The translations under genes and the position numbers were made by a program. 64,000 bases of DNA from Gaiella occulta. Lineage in GTDB: Bacteria > Actinomycetota > Thermoleophilia > Gaiellales > Gaiellaceae. The notes under the pieces were generated by a model. That model had not been told where the DNA came from. It worked only from the letters and a program-made list of their open reading frames with translations, and did no database searches. Where the stretch lies: the NCBI RefSeq assembly GCF_003351045.1, contig NZ_QQZY01000006.1, forward strand, positions 140,125 through 204,124. The letters run 5' to 3'. Positions 40,425 through 53,279 of the stretch are shown here, piece after piece (within the stretch, counting starts at the first letter, position 1; each line of letters starts with the position of its first letter).

Positions 40425-42911
40425 CTACACGCCCACCGCGGCCTCCTCGTCGGCCGTCGTGAAGCGGATCGTGCCCTGGTCCGCGTAGGCGCGCACCGTT
40501 TCGCCCTCGGAGAACCGCCCCTCGAGCAGCTCGAGCGCGAGCGGGTTCTCGACGAGACGCTGGATCGCCCGCTTCAGCGGCCGCGCACCGAACGCCGGAT
40601 CCCAGCCCGCCTCCGCGATCAGCTCCTTCGCCGACTCGGTCAGCTCGAGCGCGATCTTCCGCTCCGCGAGCCGGCTGCGCAACCGCTCCAGCTGCAGCTC
40701 CACGATCGCTCCGATCTGCTCCCTCGTGAGCGGCTCGAATACGACGATCTCGTCGATGCGGTTGATGAACTCGGGCCGGAAGTGCTCGAGCAGGTGCTCC
40801 TGCGAGCGGATGTTCGAGGTCATGATCACGACGGTGTTGCGGAAGTCGACCGTGCGTCCCTGGCCGTCGGTGAGGCGACCGTCGTCGAGCAGCTGCAGCA
40901 GCACGTTGAACACGTCTGCGTGGGCCTTCTCGATCTCGTCGAGCAGGATGACGCAGTAGGGGCGCCGCCGCACCGCCTCGGTGAGCTGGCCGCCCTCGTC
41001 GTAGCCGACATACCCGGGCGGGGCACCGACGAGCCGGGAGACGGTGTGCTTTTCCATGTACTCGGACATGTCCAGGCGCACCATGGCGCGCTCGTCGTCG
41101 AACATGAACTCGGCGAGGGCGCGGGCCAGCTCGGTCTTGCCGACACCGGTCGGGCCGAGGAAGACGAACGAGCCGATCGGGCGGTTCGGGTCCTGCAGGC
41201 CGGAGCGCGCACGCCGCAGCGCGTTCGAGACGGCCTCGATCGCGGCGTCCTGGCCGACGACCCGCCGGTGCAGCCGCTCCTCCATGTGCACGAGCTTCTG
41301 CACCTCGCCCTCGAGCAGCCGGTCGACGGGGATCTTCGTCCAGGAGGCGACGACGGCGGCGATGTCGTCCTCGTCGACCTCCTCCTTGACCATCGGCTCG
41401 GCCGCCTTCACGGCCTCGCCACGCTCGGCGAGCTCCTTCTCGAGCGCGGGCAGGAGCCCGTAGCGGATCTCGGCCACGCGCTGCAGGTCGCCGTGACGCT
41501 CGGCGCGCTCCGCCTCCATCCGCAGCTCGTCGATCTGCCGCGTGATCTCCTTCACCCGGTCCAGCACCTCCTTCTCACCGGCCCAGCGCGCGGCGAGCTC
41601 GTCGCGGCGGGCCTTCGCCTCGGCGAGCTCGCGCTCGACGGGCTCGCGCACGGCCGGCGACTCCTTCGCCATCGCGGCGAGCTCGATCTCGAGCTGGCGG
41701 ACGCGCCGCTCGGCCTCGTCGAGCTCGACGGGGGAGGAGTCGATCTCCATCCGCAGGCGCGAGGCGGCCTCGTCCACGAGGTCGATCGCCTTGTCCGGCA
41801 GGAAGCGGTCGGTGATGTAGCGCTCCGACAGCACCGCGGCGGCGGTGAGAGCCGCGTCGCGGATACGGACGCCGTGGTGGGCTTCGTAGCGCTCCTTGAG
41901 CCCGCGCAGGATCGCGATCGTGTCCGCGACCGACGGCTCGCCCACGAACACGGGTTGGAAACGGCGCTCGAGCGCCGGATCCTTCTCGATGTGCGTGCGA
42001 TACTCGTCGAGCGTCGTCGCACCGACCGCCCGCAGCTCGCCGCGCGCGAGCATCGGCTTCAACAGGTTGCCCGCCGACACGGCGCCCTCGGCGGCGCCGG
42101 CGCCGACGATCGTGTGCAGCTCGTCGATGAAGAGCACGATCTCGCCTTCGGCCGCGGTGATCTCGGCGAGCACCGCCTTGAGGCGCTCCTCGAACTCGCC
42201 GCGGTACTTGGCGCCCGCGATGAGCGCGCCGATGTCGAGCGCCCACACGCGCTTGCCCTTCAGCCCCTCGGGCACGTCGCCCGCGACGATGCGCTGGGCG
42301 AGACCCTCGGCGATCGCCGTCTTGCCGACGCCGGGCTCGCCGATGAGCACGGGGTTGTTCTTCGTGCGGCGCGAGAGCACCTGGATCGTGCGGCGGATCT
42401 CCTCGTCGCGGCCGATGACGGGATCGAGCTTGCCCTGCTCGGCGAGCGCGGTCAGGTCACGTCCGTACTTCTCGAGCGCCTGGTACGAGCCCTCGGGGTC
42501 CTGCGAGGTGACGCGCTGCCCTCCGCGCACCTCCTTGAGTGCGGCGAGCAGGGCCTCGCGCGGGACGAGCGCGAGCGCGAGCAGCAGGTGCTCGACGGAG
42601 ACGAACTCGTCGTCGAGCTTGCGCGCCTCGTCGGACGCATCGTCGAGCACAGCGCGGAAGCGGGCGCCTGCCTGCGGCTGGACGTTGCCGCCGGACACGG
42701 TCGGGAGCGCGCGCAGGCGCGCCTCCGCCTCGGAGCGGATCGAGTCGGGGCTCGCGCCGGCACGCTGGACGAGCGTGCGCGGCAGCTCCTGCTCGAGCAG
42801 TGCGACGGTGAGGTGGTCGGGTGTGAGCTCCGGGTTGCCGGCCTTGCGGGCGAGCTCCTGCGCGCCCGCAACCGCCTCCGCAGACTTGATCGTCAGCCTG
42901 TTGAAGTCCAT
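40425..42911 (-). CDS. clpB: ATP-dependent disaggregase ClpB
   Basis: 828 residues. Clp-N domain (about 1-145), first AAA+ module with Walker A '[15 protein letters not shown]' (about 190), long coiled-coil middle domain (about 390-510), second AAA+ with '[16 protein letters not shown]' (about 590), DEIEKAH Walker B, and C-terminal '[20 protein letters not shown]'. With DnaK/DnaJ/GrpE it rescues aggregated proteins. It lies 43 bp downstream of hspR, ending the dnaK operon, whereas in Streptomyces clpB is usually separate. HspR control is therefore expected through the operon promoter. Confidence 0.97.
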   Translation of the reverse strand: MDFNRLTIKSAEAVAGAQELARKAGNPELTPDHLTVALLEQELPRTLVQRAGASPDSIRSEAEARLRALPTVSGGNVQPQAGARFRAVLDDASDEARKLDDEFVSVEHLLLALALVPREALLAALKEVRGGQRVTSQDPEGSYQALEKYGRDLTALAEQGKLDPVIGRDEEIRRTIQVLSRRTKNNPVLIGEPGVGKTAIAEGLAQRIVAGDVPEGLKGKRVWALDIGALIAGAKYRGEFEERLKAVLAEITAAEGEIVLFIDELHTIVGAGAAEGAVSAGNLLKPMLARGELRAVGATTLDEYRTHIEKDPALERRFQPVFVGEPSVADTIAILRGLKERYEAHHGVRIRDAALTAAAVLSERYITDRFLPDKAIDLVDEAASRLRMEIDSSPVELDEAERRVRQLEIELAAMAKESPAVREPVERELAEAKARRDELAARWAGEKEVLDRVKEITRQIDELRMEAERAERHGDLQRVAEIRYGLLPALEKELAERGEAVKAAEPMVKEEVDEDDIAAVVASWTKIPVDRLLEGEVQKLVHMEERLHRRVVGQDAAIEAVSNALRRARSGLQDPNRPIGSFVFLGPTGVGKTELARALAEFMFDDERAMVRLDMSEYMEKHTVSRLVGAPPGYVGYDEGGQLTEAVRRRPYCVILLDEIEKAHADVFNVLLQLLDDGRLTDGQGRTVDFRNTVVIMTSNIRSQEHLLEHFRPEFINRIDEIVVFEPLTREQIGAIVELQLERLRSRLAERKIALELTESAKELIAEAGWDPAFGARPLKRAIQRLVENPLALELLEGRFSEGETVRAYADQGTIRFTTADEEAAVGV

Positions 42912-42954
42912 GTCGTTCTCCTTCCGGCCCTGCGGCGCATCGCCGCACGGGGGT

Positions 42955-43320
42955 TCAGCGCTGGGTTGCCGGCGGCTTGGGTGGCCGGTAGAGCACCACC
43001 TCCCGCCGGTACTGCCTGTGGGTGTCGTGAATCTCCTGGCGCAACTCGGCCTCGAGCCGCTCCATGCGCGCCCGCAGGCGGCGCAGCTCGTCCTCGAGGC
43101 GGAGCACGTGCTCGACGCCGGCGAGGTTGAGGCCGAGCTTCGTCGTCAGCGTCTGGATCAGCCGCAGCCGCTCGATGTCGTTCTCGGAATAGAGCCGGGT
43201 GCCGCCGGGCGTGCGCGCCGGCCGTACGAGGCCCTTCTCCTCGTAGGCACGCAGCGTCTGCGGGTGCATGCCCGCGAGCTCCGCGGCGACGCTGATCATG
43301 TAGCGAGGGCGGTCGGGCAT
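42955..43320 (-). CDS. hspR: Heat-shock repressor HspR (MerR family)
   Basis: 121 residues. MerR-type winged helix '[21 protein letters not shown]' then '[26 protein letters not shown]' (in parts), followed by a coiled coil ('[19 protein letters not shown]'). HspR binds HAIR inverted repeats and represses dnaK and clpB, with DnaK as corepressor. The gap to the dnaJ stop is one base. A HAIR-like site is visible upstream of dnaK. Confidence 0.95.
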   Translation of the reverse strand: MPDRPRYMISVAAELAGMHPQTLRAYEEKGLVRPARTPGGTRLYSENDIERLRLIQTLTTKLGLNLAGVEHVLRLEDELRRLRARMERLEAELRQEIHDTHRQYRREVVLYRPPKPPATQR

Positions 43321-43321
43321 C

Positions 43322-44428
43322 TCAGCTCATCCGCTCGAAGCGCGCCCTCGGAGACTCGCGCAACACCTTCGCGCAGTTCTCGAGCGCTTCCCTCTCGGCC
43401 TTCGTCAGCTTCTGAGGCACCGTCACCTTCACGCGCGCGAGCAGGTCGCCCTTGCCCCCTCCCTTCAGCTTCGGGGCGCCGCGGCCCTTCACGCGCAGGA
43501 GCCTCCCGGTCTCGCTTCCGGCCGGAACCTTGAGCGCCACCGGGCCGTCCGGCGTCGGGATCTCGACCGTGGCGCCGAGCGCCGCCTCGGGATACGTCAC
43601 GGGCACCTCGAGCACGAGGTCGGCGCCGCGCCGCTCGTACAGCGGCGACGGTTCCACCGAGACGACGACGAACAGGTCGCCGGCGGGGCCGCCGTTGCGT
43701 CCGGGCTCGCCCTTGCCCTTGAGGCGCACCCGCGTGCCGTCCTTCGCCCCGGCAGGGATCTTGACGGCGTAGCGCTTCGTCACGCGCTCGCGCCCGCTGC
43801 CGCGGCAGGCGCCGCACGGCTGCTCGACGACGACGCCGTTGCCACGGCAACGCGGGCAGGGCTGCGAGAGCGCGAACAGGCCGTGGGAGTCCGAGACGGT
43901 GCCCGAACCGCCGCACTGGGGGCACGTGACCGGCTTCGTGCCCGGCTCGGCACCGGTGCCGTGGCAGACGTGGCAGGGCGCGTCCACGTCGACCGGCACG
44001 CGCACCTGCGCTCCCCTGAGCGCATCCTCGAACGAGAGGCGCACGCGGGATTCGAGATCGGCCCCGCGCTCGGGCTGCGGGCGCGCCCGCCTGCCGGAGC
44101 CGCGACCGAAGATGCCGCCGAACTGCCCGAGCAGGTCGGACAGGTCGACGTTCTCGTAGCTGAAGCCGCCCTGTCCGGGGCCGCCGCCTGCTCCCGCCCG
44201 AGGCCCGGCCGCCCCGAACGCGTCGTACTGCTTGCGCTTCTCCGGGTCGGAGAGGATGTCGTAGGCCCCCTGCACCTCCTTGAAGCGCTCCTCGGAGGCG
44301 GCGTCGCCCTGGTTCGCATCGGGGTGGAACCGGCGTGCGAGCTTGCGGTAGGCCCGCTTGATCTCGTCGTCGGTCGCCGTCTTCGGGACGCCGAGGATCT
44401 CGTAGGGGGACTTCACGGCTGCGCTCAT
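43322..44428 (-). CDS. dnaJ: Chaperone DnaJ
   Basis: 368 residues. J domain (about 6-70) with '[15 protein letters not shown]' (HPD), a Gly-rich linker, four-repeat zinc centre '[12 protein letters not shown]', '[10 protein letters not shown]', '[10 protein letters not shown]', '[10 protein letters not shown]', and two beta-sandwich substrate domains. It stimulates DnaK ATPase and delivers substrates. It starts one base after the grpE stop and is followed at one base by hspR. Confidence 0.97.
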   Translation of the reverse strand: MSAAVKSPYEILGVPKTATDDEIKRAYRKLARRFHPDANQGDAASEERFKEVQGAYDILSDPEKRKQYDAFGAAGPRAGAGGGPGQGGFSYENVDLSDLLGQFGGIFGRGSGRRARPQPERGADLESRVRLSFEDALRGAQVRVPVDVDAPCHVCHGTGAEPGTKPVTCPQCGGSGTVSDSHGLFALSQPCPRCRGNGVVVEQPCGACRGSGRERVTKRYAVKIPAGAKDGTRVRLKGKGEPGRNGGPAGDLFVVVSVEPSPLYERRGADLVLEVPVTYPEAALGATVEIPTPDGPVALKVPAGSETGRLLRVKGRGAPKLKGGGKGDLLARVKVTVPQKLTKAEREALENCAKVLRESPRARFERMS

Positions 44429-44429
44429 C

Positions 44430-44986
44430 TCACTCGGCCACGACCACCCGCGCGGGGCGCAGCACGGCGTCCCCGAGGCGGTAGCCCTTCTGCACGACCT
44501 GGACGATCGTGCCCGGCTCCGCGCCCTCGGAAGGCTGCGTCATCAGCGCCTCGTGCACGTGCGGGTCGAAGGCGCCGTCGACGTCGATCTCGGCGAGCCC
44601 CTCCGAGGCGAGCGCGGCCGCGAGCGCCGACCTCGTCATCGCGACGCCCTCGATCACCTTCGCCTCCTCGTGATGCTCGGCCGCGTCCAGCGCCCGCTCG
44701 AGATCGTCGAGCACGGGCAGGAGCTTGGCCACGAGCCGCTCCGAGGCGCGGGCCGCGAACGCCTGCTGCTCGCGCAGCGCCCGCTTGCGGTAGTTGTCGA
44801 AGTCGGCGGCGAGCCGTTGCAGGTCGGCGAGGTACTCGTCCCGCTTCGCCTCGGCCTCGGCCAGCTGCCGCTCGAGCTCGGCGCCCGGGGGCGAGGCGGA
44901 CGCCTCGCCCCCGTCGTCGGCGCCGGGCGGAACAGCCCGGGACGAGGGTTCCGCCCCGGCCCCGATGTCGACATGCAGCTCGTCGC

Positions 44987-44990
<4 letters not shown>
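44430..44990 (-). CDS. grpE: Nucleotide exchange factor GrpE
   Basis: 186 residues from GTG, overlapping the dnaK stop (GTGA). Disordered acidic N terminus (about 1-35), a long coiled coil '[20 protein letters not shown]', '[13 protein letters not shown]', then the beta domain with '[12 protein letters not shown]', '[28 protein letters not shown]' (in parts). It releases ADP from DnaK. Confidence 0.96.
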
Positions 44991-46903
<1,913 letters not shown>

Positions 46904-46930
46904 CTGTCTGGATTCCTTCCTTGTCTCGGT

Positions 46931-46971
46931 CTTGAGCCTCTCTGGCTCAGATAAATCTGAGCGTGAGTATA
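46931..46971 (-). promoter_or_regulatory. dnaK promoter with HAIR-like HspR operator
   Basis: CTTGAGC-N7-GCTCAGA (46931-46951) matches the HAIR consensus CTTGAGT-N7-ACTCAAG in most half-site positions. On the minus strand an extended -10 (TGATATACT, hexamer 46966-46971) lies just upstream of it, about 65 bp before the dnaK ATG. No good -35 is seen, consistent with an extended -10 promoter. Operator role inferred from hspR in the same operon. Confidence 0.7.
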
Positions 46972-47035
46972 TCAGGTTTTTCGAAGCGGACGGCCTGCGC
47001 GTGTGGGCCGACGCTCGCGCCCCACCCGCCCGGGC

Positions 47036-47881
47036 TCAGCGAAAGACGCCGATCAGCACGCCGCCGGCGACGACGAGCGCCGCCCCGGCTGCGAGCCTCG
47101 GCCCCACGAGCTCGTGGCGGCGCAGGAAGACCGCGGAGAGCCCCACTCCCCACAGGGACTCGGTGGCGACGAGCGGCGAGACGACGCTGAGCCGGCCGCG
47201 GTAGAACGCCTCGAACAGGCACACGTACGAGAGCCCGAACAGCAGCCCCGCCGGCACGTAGGCGGGGATCGCCCGCAGCGACAGCGGCCGCCGCGCCACG
47301 AGCAGCACGACGAGGATCGTGAGCGCGCCGGAGGTCAGCGTCGCGAGCGTGGCGAGCGCCGGCGAGACGCCGGTGTCGACCGAGAGCCAGCGCACGAACG
47401 TGTCGCGCAGAGCGAACACGAGCGCCGCGGCGAGCGCGAGCACGAGGCCGGTCGCCTTCACGTGCGCCGGGCGTCCGCGCTCGCCCGCAAGCAGGATACC
47501 GCCGCTCACGATCAGGACGGCACCGGCGACGATGCCGGCGACGACCGGCTCGCCGAGCAGCACGACGGCGAACAGCACCGCGAACAGCGGCGCCATTCCC
47601 ACCGTGGCAGAGGTACGCGACGGTCCCGCGTCCCGCACCGCGAACGTGAACAGCAGCTGCGAGAGCCCCGGCCCGAGCACGCCGGCGAGCAGGAACGGCC
47701 ACGTGCCCGCGATGTCCCAGCGGCCGACGACGATGGCGGCGGCGAGCGCGACGGCGAGCGCCGTGAGCACGGTCAGCAGCGCGCCGAGCAACGGGTCGTC
47801 ACCGCGCGCCATCGCCGGGCGCAGCGCGACGGTCATCGAGCCGAACAGCAGCGCGGAGCCGAGTGCGAGCAGGACGGACAT
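47036..47881 (-). CDS. EamA/DMT-superfamily transporter
   Basis: 281 residues with ten predicted membrane helices in two EamA repeats; '[35 protein letters not shown]' (in parts) and '[22 protein letters not shown]' end each repeat. It probably exports a small metabolite. The ATG overlaps the stop of the preceding EamA gene by one base (TGATG), so the two paralogues are coupled and may act as a pair. Confidence 0.87.
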   Translation of the reverse strand: MSVLLALGSALLFGSMTVALRPAMARGDDPLLGALLTVLTALAVALAAAIVVGRWDIAGTWPFLLAGVLGPGLSQLLFTFAVRDAGPSRTSATVGMAPLFAVLFAVVLLGEPVVAGIVAGAVLIVSGGILLAGERGRPAHVKATGLVLALAAALVFALRDTFVRWLSVDTGVSPALATLATLTSGALTILVVLLVARRPLSLRAIPAYVPAGLLFGLSYVCLFEAFYRGRLSVVSPLVATESLWGVGLSAVFLRRHELVGPRLAAGAALVVAGGVLIGVFR

Positions 47882-48771
47882 CAGGCGGCCCCGGGCCGCC
47901 CGACGAGGCGCCGCAGCGTCGCCGCCGCGGCGGGCTCGGCGAGCAGGATCCCTGCGAGCATGACGGCGCAGCCCGTCCACCCCAGCCAGCCGAGGCGCTC
48001 GGACAGCAGCGCCACGCCGAAGAGCGCCGCGAACGGCGCCTCCAGCGTGAACACGAGCGCGGCGCGCGCGGCCGTCGTCCGCGCCTGCACCCACGTCGCG
48101 ACGAGGTATCCGAGCGCGCCCGCGAAGACACCGGTGACGGCGAGCGCGAACCACACCGACCGCTCGTGCGGCACGGAGAGCTCGCCGCGGGACACGGCGA
48201 TGACCGTGAAGCCCACGCACGAGACGGCCATCTGCAGGAACGTGAGCGCCCGTGCGTCGTAGCGCGGCGCGAAGCGCTCCATCGACGCGATCTGGAACGA
48301 CTGCGCGACCGCGTTTGCGAGCACGAGCAGGTTGCCGAGCGCGGAGCCGCCGGGCACGCCGTTCAGCAGCAGCAGCCCGACGAGCGCGAGCGCCACCCCC
48401 GTCCACGCGGCCGCCGGCACCGGCGTGCGGAACAGCACGAGCGCGATGACCGGGGTGAGCACGACGTAGAGCCCGGTGATGAAGCCCGTGCTCGAGACGG
48501 TGGTGAGCTCGAGCCCGGCCGTCTGCAGCCCGTAGGCTGCGGCCAGCAGCACGCCCGCGCCGAGGCCCGCGAGCACCCCGGCGCGCGGCAGGCGCAGCAG
48601 CGGCCGCAGCGCGAACGGCGCGAGCACGAGCGTCGAGATGCCGAAGCGCACGGCGAGGAAAGCGAACAGCGGGTAGAGCGCGACCGCGTTCTGCACGGGC
48701 ACGAACGTGTAGCCCCAGATCGCGGTGACGGCGACGAGAGCGAGCAGCGGAGCGGTGTGGGCGCGGCGCAT
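47881..48771 (-). CDS. EamA/DMT-superfamily transporter
   Basis: 296 residues with about ten membrane helices and two EamA repeats ('[21 protein letters not shown]', '[23 protein letters not shown]' in parts). First of two tandem EamA genes, coupled by a one-base overlap. The sequence differs from its neighbour, so it is not a recent duplicate. Substrate unknown. Divergent from moaA. Confidence 0.88.
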   Translation of the reverse strand: MRRAHTAPLLALVAVTAIWGYTFVPVQNAVALYPLFAFLAVRFGISTLVLAPFALRPLLRLPRAGVLAGLGAGVLLAAAYGLQTAGLELTTVSSTGFITGLYVVLTPVIALVLFRTPVPAAAWTGVALALVGLLLLNGVPGGSALGNLLVLANAVAQSFQIASMERFAPRYDARALTFLQMAVSCVGFTVIAVSRGELSVPHERSVWFALAVTGVFAGALGYLVATWVQARTTAARAALVFTLEAPFAALFGVALLSERLGWLGWTGCAVMLAGILLAEPAAAATLRRLVGRPGAA

Positions 48772-48813
48772 CCGCGCAGGCTACTGCGGGCACACCGGGG
48801 TACGCTTGAGGGG

Positions 48814-49815
<1,002 letters not shown>

Positions 49816-49939
49816 CGCATCCGCTGCGCGGCTGCGCCGAACGGGGCGGACGGACGCCGTCGCCGCGCGCCCGTCGACCGCCGGACTCCCCGGCGCGTGA
49901 CCCGGGTCCCCGTCCCGGCTCGATAAGATCGGATATCTC

Positions 49940-50692
49940 GTGACGAGCTACACCGCAACGGTGAGCAGGCGCCTGCCGCGCGGCTGGGCCCATCTGGCAC
50001 TCCAGCTCGCCTTCTGGATGGGGTTCTACGTCGCCTACCAGATCGTACGCGGGCTCGCGGACAGAGACATCGCGACGGCGTTCTGGAACGGCTTCCACGT
50101 GATTCGCCTCGAGCAGTGGATGGGAGCGCTGTTCGAGCCGGCGCTGCAGCGCCTCGTCGACTCGTCGGAGCTGCTGATCAAGGCGACCTCCTATACCTAC
50201 TGGCTGTCGCAGTTCGCCGTCGTCGCGCTCGCGCTCCTGTGGGTGTACGTCAGGCACCACGACCGCTTCTTCGGCTTCCGCAACTGGCTCATCGCCGCCA
50301 ATCTCGTCGGCCTCGCCGTCTACGCGCTCGTGCCGACGGCGCCGCCGCGCATGTTCCCCGAATGGGGCTTCGTGGACACGCTCGCGCGCTACTCGAGCAT
50401 CAACCACGAGAGCGGGCTGATCGCGTACGCCTCGAACCCGTACGCGGCGATGCCGAGCCTCCACTCGATGGACGCGTTCATCGTCGGCGTCGTCATGTTC
50501 GGCGTCTGCCGCTCGCGGCTGGCGCGCACCCTCTGGCTCGTGTGGCCGGCCTGGGTGTGGTTCTCGGTGATCGGGACGGGCAACCACTACTGGCTCGACG
50601 TCGTCGCCGGCGTCCTGCTCGCGGTTGCGGCCGGCGTCGGGCTGTTTCGACGCGAGCTCTTCTCACGCTGGCGCACGGCCTCGCGGGCGTGA
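49940..50692 (+). CDS. PAP2-superfamily membrane phosphatase, inositol-lipid associated
   Basis: 250 residues from GTG with five to six membrane spans. PAP2_3-type motifs: 'VPTAPPRMFPEWGFVDT', 'AMPSLHSMDAFIVG' (PSLH) and 'IGTGNHYWLDVVAGVLLA' (HYWLD). This form occurs in Aur1/inositol-phosphorylceramide-synthase-like proteins. Its stop overlaps the GTG of a CDP-alcohol phosphatidyltransferase, and inositol-3-phosphate synthase follows, so a role in inositol phospholipid metabolism, for example dephosphorylating phosphatidylinositol phosphate, is a reasonable inference. Confidence 0.87.
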   Translation: MTSYTATVSRRLPRGWAHLALQLAFWMGFYVAYQIVRGLADRDIATAFWNGFHVIRLEQWMGALFEPALQRLVDSSELLIKATSYTYWLSQFAVVALALLWVYVRHHDRFFGFRNWLIAANLVGLAVYALVPTAPPRMFPEWGFVDTLARYSSINHESGLIAYASNPYAAMPSLHSMDAFIVGVVMFGVCRSRLARTLWLVWPAWVWFSVIGTGNHYWLDVVAGVLLAVAAGVGLFRRELFSRWRTASRA

Positions 50693-51354
50693 GCGAGAGC
50701 CCGCCCGGAGGGCCGCGGGTCAGCGAGCTCGACCGCGTCAAGCAGGAGTACACGCAGGCCGCGCGCCAGATCTTGCAGCGCTCGATGAGGGGCGTCGCGA
50801 AGACGAAGCTGACGCCCGACATGCTCACCCTCGCGGGTGTGACGCTCTGCATCGCCGCCGGCGTGCTCGTCGGGTTCGAGCAGCGCAACCCCAGGCTCTT
50901 CTTCTGGCTCGGCGGAATCCTGTTCGTCGTCGGGTCGGTCGCCGACATCCTCGACGGAGCGCTCGCACGCGCGGCGAGCAAGGGCACGGTCTTCGGCGCC
51001 TTCCTCGACTCGACGTTCGACCGCCTCGGCGAGGCCGCGATCCTGACGGCGATCGGGCTCTCGTTTGCCCGCTCCGACAACGACGCTGCCGTCGTCGCGA
51101 CCTTCGCGGCGATCATCGGCTCGTTCCTCGTCAGCTACACGCGCGCGAAGGCGGAGGCGCTCGGCCTGCGCGGCGACGTCGGCTTCGGATCGCGCGTCGA
51201 GCGCGTCATCCTGATCTCGATCGGCCTCGGCCTCGCTCCGTGGGGCTGGCTCGAGTGGCCCGTCTACCTGCTCGCGGCGACGGCCTGGCTCACGGTCGTC
51301 CAGCGCATCCTGTTCGTGCGCAGGCAGCTGCGCGAGCTCGCCTCCATCCCGTAG
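50689..51354 (+). CDS. CDP-alcohol phosphatidyltransferase, likely phosphatidylinositol-phosphate synthase
   Basis: 221 residues from GTG overlapping the PAP2 stop (GTGA). The family motif D-x2-DG-x2-AR-x8-G-x3-D-x3-D is complete in '[14 protein letters not shown]' to '[11 protein letters not shown]'. Six membrane helices. The actinobacterial enzyme PgsA1 joins CDP-diacylglycerol with inositol 3-phosphate. The next gene makes inositol 3-phosphate, so this specificity is favoured over phosphatidylglycerophosphate synthase. Confidence 0.88.
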   Translation: MSESPPGGPRVSELDRVKQEYTQAARQILQRSMRGVAKTKLTPDMLTLAGVTLCIAAGVLVGFEQRNPRLFFWLGGILFVVGSVADILDGALARAASKGTVFGAFLDSTFDRLGEAAILTAIGLSFARSDNDAAVVATFAAIIGSFLVSYTRAKAEALGLRGDVGFGSRVERVILISIGLGLAPWGWLEWPVYLLAATAWLTVVQRILFVRRQLRELASIP

Positions 51355-51388
51355 CGACACGCACGCTCGTTCGCCGAGCCGCACGCGC

Positions 51389-51823
51389 GTGGCGACGGCC
51401 GGCCCCGGCGCGCCCGAAGGAACAGCCGGAATCAGCTATACTGCTAGCACTTTGTCTGCTAGCACTTCACAACGGAAGGGCGTCCTGGTCAGGGCGCCCT
51501 TCTCGCTGAAGAACGCCCTCGTCCGCGAGACGGCCCGGCGCGGGGCGAGCCTCAACGACGTCGCCGTCGGCATGCTCGCCGATGCGTTCGGCGTCCCGTA
51601 CGTCCCCTCGGGCCGCCGGAGCCCGCTGCCGGGCTCGAGCCCGGTCGTCCTCCTGCGCATGCCGCCCGAGCTCAAGGACGCGATCCAGGCCGAGGCGTTC
51701 CGCGCCGGCTCCAACACCAACGACGTCATCCTCGCCGCGCTCTCCCGGGAGCTCGGAGTCCCCTTCGAATCCAATGCACGCCGGACCGTTCCCTTCGGGG
51801 GCGGCCGCGGAAAGGACACACCC
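51389..51823 (+). CDS. Ribbon-helix-helix (double RHH) coding segment, in frame with ino1
   Basis: Two similar RHH/HicB-like units: '[21 protein letters not shown]' with '[20 protein letters not shown]', and '[21 protein letters not shown]' with '[20 protein letters not shown]'. Each shows the beta strand, two helices and N-D-V-hydrophobic pattern of an RHH monomer. No stop separates this from the inositol synthase, so one polypeptide of about 500 residues is possible. The start is unclear: GTG 51389, TTG 51452 or an unusual codon near 51485 after GGAAGGG. It is probably a DNA-binding regulator of the adjacent gene, acting at paired TGCTAGCA sites just upstream. Confidence 0.6.
51437..51467 (+). 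promoter_or_regulatory. Promoter element with two TGCTAGCA operators
   Basis: A -10-like TATACT (51437-51442) runs into two copies of CTGCTAGCACTT (51441-51452 and 51456-51467). Each has a perfect TGCTAGCA palindrome, and the centres are 15 bp apart. Tandem short palindromes at about 1.5 helical turns are typical of cooperative RHH-dimer operators. No -35 was recognised. Confidence 0.6.
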
Positions 51824-52969
51824 ATGGCTGCCAGCAACGGCTCCACGAACGGAAGCGCCCGCTCCAAGGACAAGGTGCGCGTCGCCATCATCGGCGTCGG
51901 CAACTGCGCCAACTCGCTGCTGCAGGGCGTCGAGTACTACAAGAGCGCCGACCGGGACGCGTTCGTCCCCGGGCTCATGCACGTCGACCTCGGCGGCTAC
52001 CACATCTCCGACATCGAGTTCACCGCCGCCTTCGACGTCGTCAAGGGCAAGGTCGGCGAGGACCTCGCCGACGCCATGTGGGCGAAGCCGAACGACACGA
52101 TCAAGTTCGCCGACGTCCCGAAGACCGGCATCAAGGTGTCGCGGGGGATGACGCACGACGGCATCGGCAAGTACCTCTCCCAGGTCGTCGAGAAGGCGCC
52201 GGGCGAGACCGCCGACATCGTCAAGATCCTCAGGGAGACGGGCACCGACGTCGTCGTCAACTACCTGCCGGTCGGCTCGGAGATGGCGGCGAAGTGGTAC
52301 GCGGAGCAGATCCTCGAGGCCGGCTGCGCGATGGTCAACTGCATGCCGGTGTTCATCGCGCGCGAGCACTACTGGCAGAAGCGCTTCGAGGACGCCGGCC
52401 TGCCGATCATCGGCGACGACATCAAGTCGCAGGTCGGCGCCACCATCTCGCACCGCGTCCTCACGAGCCTGTTCCGCGAGCGCGGCGTGCACCTCGACCG
52501 CACGATGCAGCTCAACGTCGGCGGCAACTCCGACTTCATGAACATGCTGGAGCGGGAGCGCCTCGAGTCGAAGAAGATCTCGAAGACGAACGCCGTCACG
52601 TCGATGCTCGACTACGACCTCGGCGAGGGCAACGTCCACGTCGGCCCCTCCGACTACGTGCCGTGGCTGACCGACCGCAAGTGGGCGTACATCCGCATGG
52701 AGGGCACCGCATTCGGCGACGTGCCGCTCAACCTCGAGCTCAAGCTCGAGGTGTGGGACTCGCCGAACTCGGCCGGCATCGTCATCGACGCCGTCCGCCT
52801 CGCGAAGCTCGCGCTCAACAACGGCATCGCAGGCGCGCTCGAGGGGCCGTCGAGCTACCTGATGAAGTCGCCGCCGGTGCAGATCGTCGACAGCGAAGCG
52901 CGCGAGAGCACCGAGCGCTTCATCAAGCAGAACGCGCTCAAGCAGGAGAGAGCGGCGGCGAAGGAGTGA
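51824..52969 (+). CDS. ino1: Inositol-3-phosphate synthase
   Basis: 381 residues from ATG 51824, marked by a strong site GGAAAGGA seven bases upstream. Motifs: '[21 protein letters not shown]' (NAD-binding), '[18 protein letters not shown]', 'NCMPVFIA', '[15 protein letters not shown]' and '[13 protein letters not shown]', the actinobacterial Ino1 form. It converts glucose 6-phosphate to 1L-myo-inositol 1-phosphate (3-phosphate) for phosphatidylinositol or mycothiol-like compounds. The last 348 bp up to 52949 are repeated exactly at 54035-54382, so the final seven residues (ERAAAKE) may come from a rearrangement. Confidence 0.94.
   Translation: MAASNGSTNGSARSKDKVRVAIIGVGNCANSLLQGVEYYKSADRDAFVPGLMHVDLGGYHISDIEFTAAFDVVKGKVGEDLADAMWAKPNDTIKFADVPKTGIKVSRGMTHDGIGKYLSQVVEKAPGETADIVKILRETGTDVVVNYLPVGSEMAAKWYAEQILEAGCAMVNCMPVFIAREHYWQKRFEDAGLPIIGDDIKSQVGATISHRVLTSLFRERGVHLDRTMQLNVGGNSDFMNMLERERLESKKISKTNAVTSMLDYDLGEGNVHVGPSDYVPWLTDRKWAYIRMEGTAFGDVPLNLELKLEVWDSPNSAGIVIDAVRLAKLALNNGIAGALEGPSSYLMKSPPVQIVDSEARESTERFIKQNALKQERAAAKE
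52602..52949 (+). repeat. 348-bp direct repeat, copy 1 (in ino1)
   Basis: Begins CGATGCTCGACTACGACCTC and ends AAGCAGGAGA. I see no mismatch with copy 2 at 54035-54382, offset 1433 bp. It covers the C-terminal third of ino1. Confidence 0.95.
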
Positions 52970-53062
52970 GGCGCTTCGGCCTGGCCAAGGTCTTCGGGAC
53001 CGGGGGCGACGGCGATTCTTGTCGCCACCGCCCTCGTCCCGCTGGTCGCGGTCGCCCGTGCA
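52970..53062. other. Intergenic, left part of repeat-flanked insert
   Basis: 93 bp with no gene seen. The GC content begins to fall here relative to the surrounding genes. Confidence 0.3.
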
Positions 53063-53272
53063 TCAGTCTTCGTCGAGAATGGCCTGAATCTCCTCCCGAC
53101 TTGCTGGTCGGATAGTTCCCTCGACCTCGTCCGCCACGCAGTAGAGATCGCTGCTGCCGATCCCGAAAGCCGCATCCCGTTCGACGAGATACAGCGGGTT
53201 TGCCACCAGCCTTCGCCTGAGCTCGTCCGGGAGGTGCTCTTCGGGAGACGGGTCGGGGCGTTGATCCGTCAT
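53063..53272 (-). CDS. Small acidic protein of unknown function
   Basis: 69 residues: starts MTDQRPDPSPEEHLPDELRR, then 'LVANPLYLVERDAAFGIGSSD', 'LYCVADEVEGTIRPASREE' and 'IQAILDED'. No domain recognised; cytoplasmic and acidic. It follows the secreted-protein gene by 7 bp, so the pair is an operon. Its base composition is lower in GC than its neighbours, and it lies inside the repeat-flanked insert, which suggests acquisition. Confidence 0.65.
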   Translation of the reverse strand: MTDQRPDPSPEEHLPDELRRRLVANPLYLVERDAAFGIGSSDLYCVADEVEGTIRPASREEIQAILDED

Positions 53273-53279
53273 CGGAGCC

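Noticed and set aside
40278..43130. 950-codon plus-strand frame opposite clpB
   Set aside because: Pure antisense of ClpB; no start signal, repetitive Leu/Asp/Arg composition.
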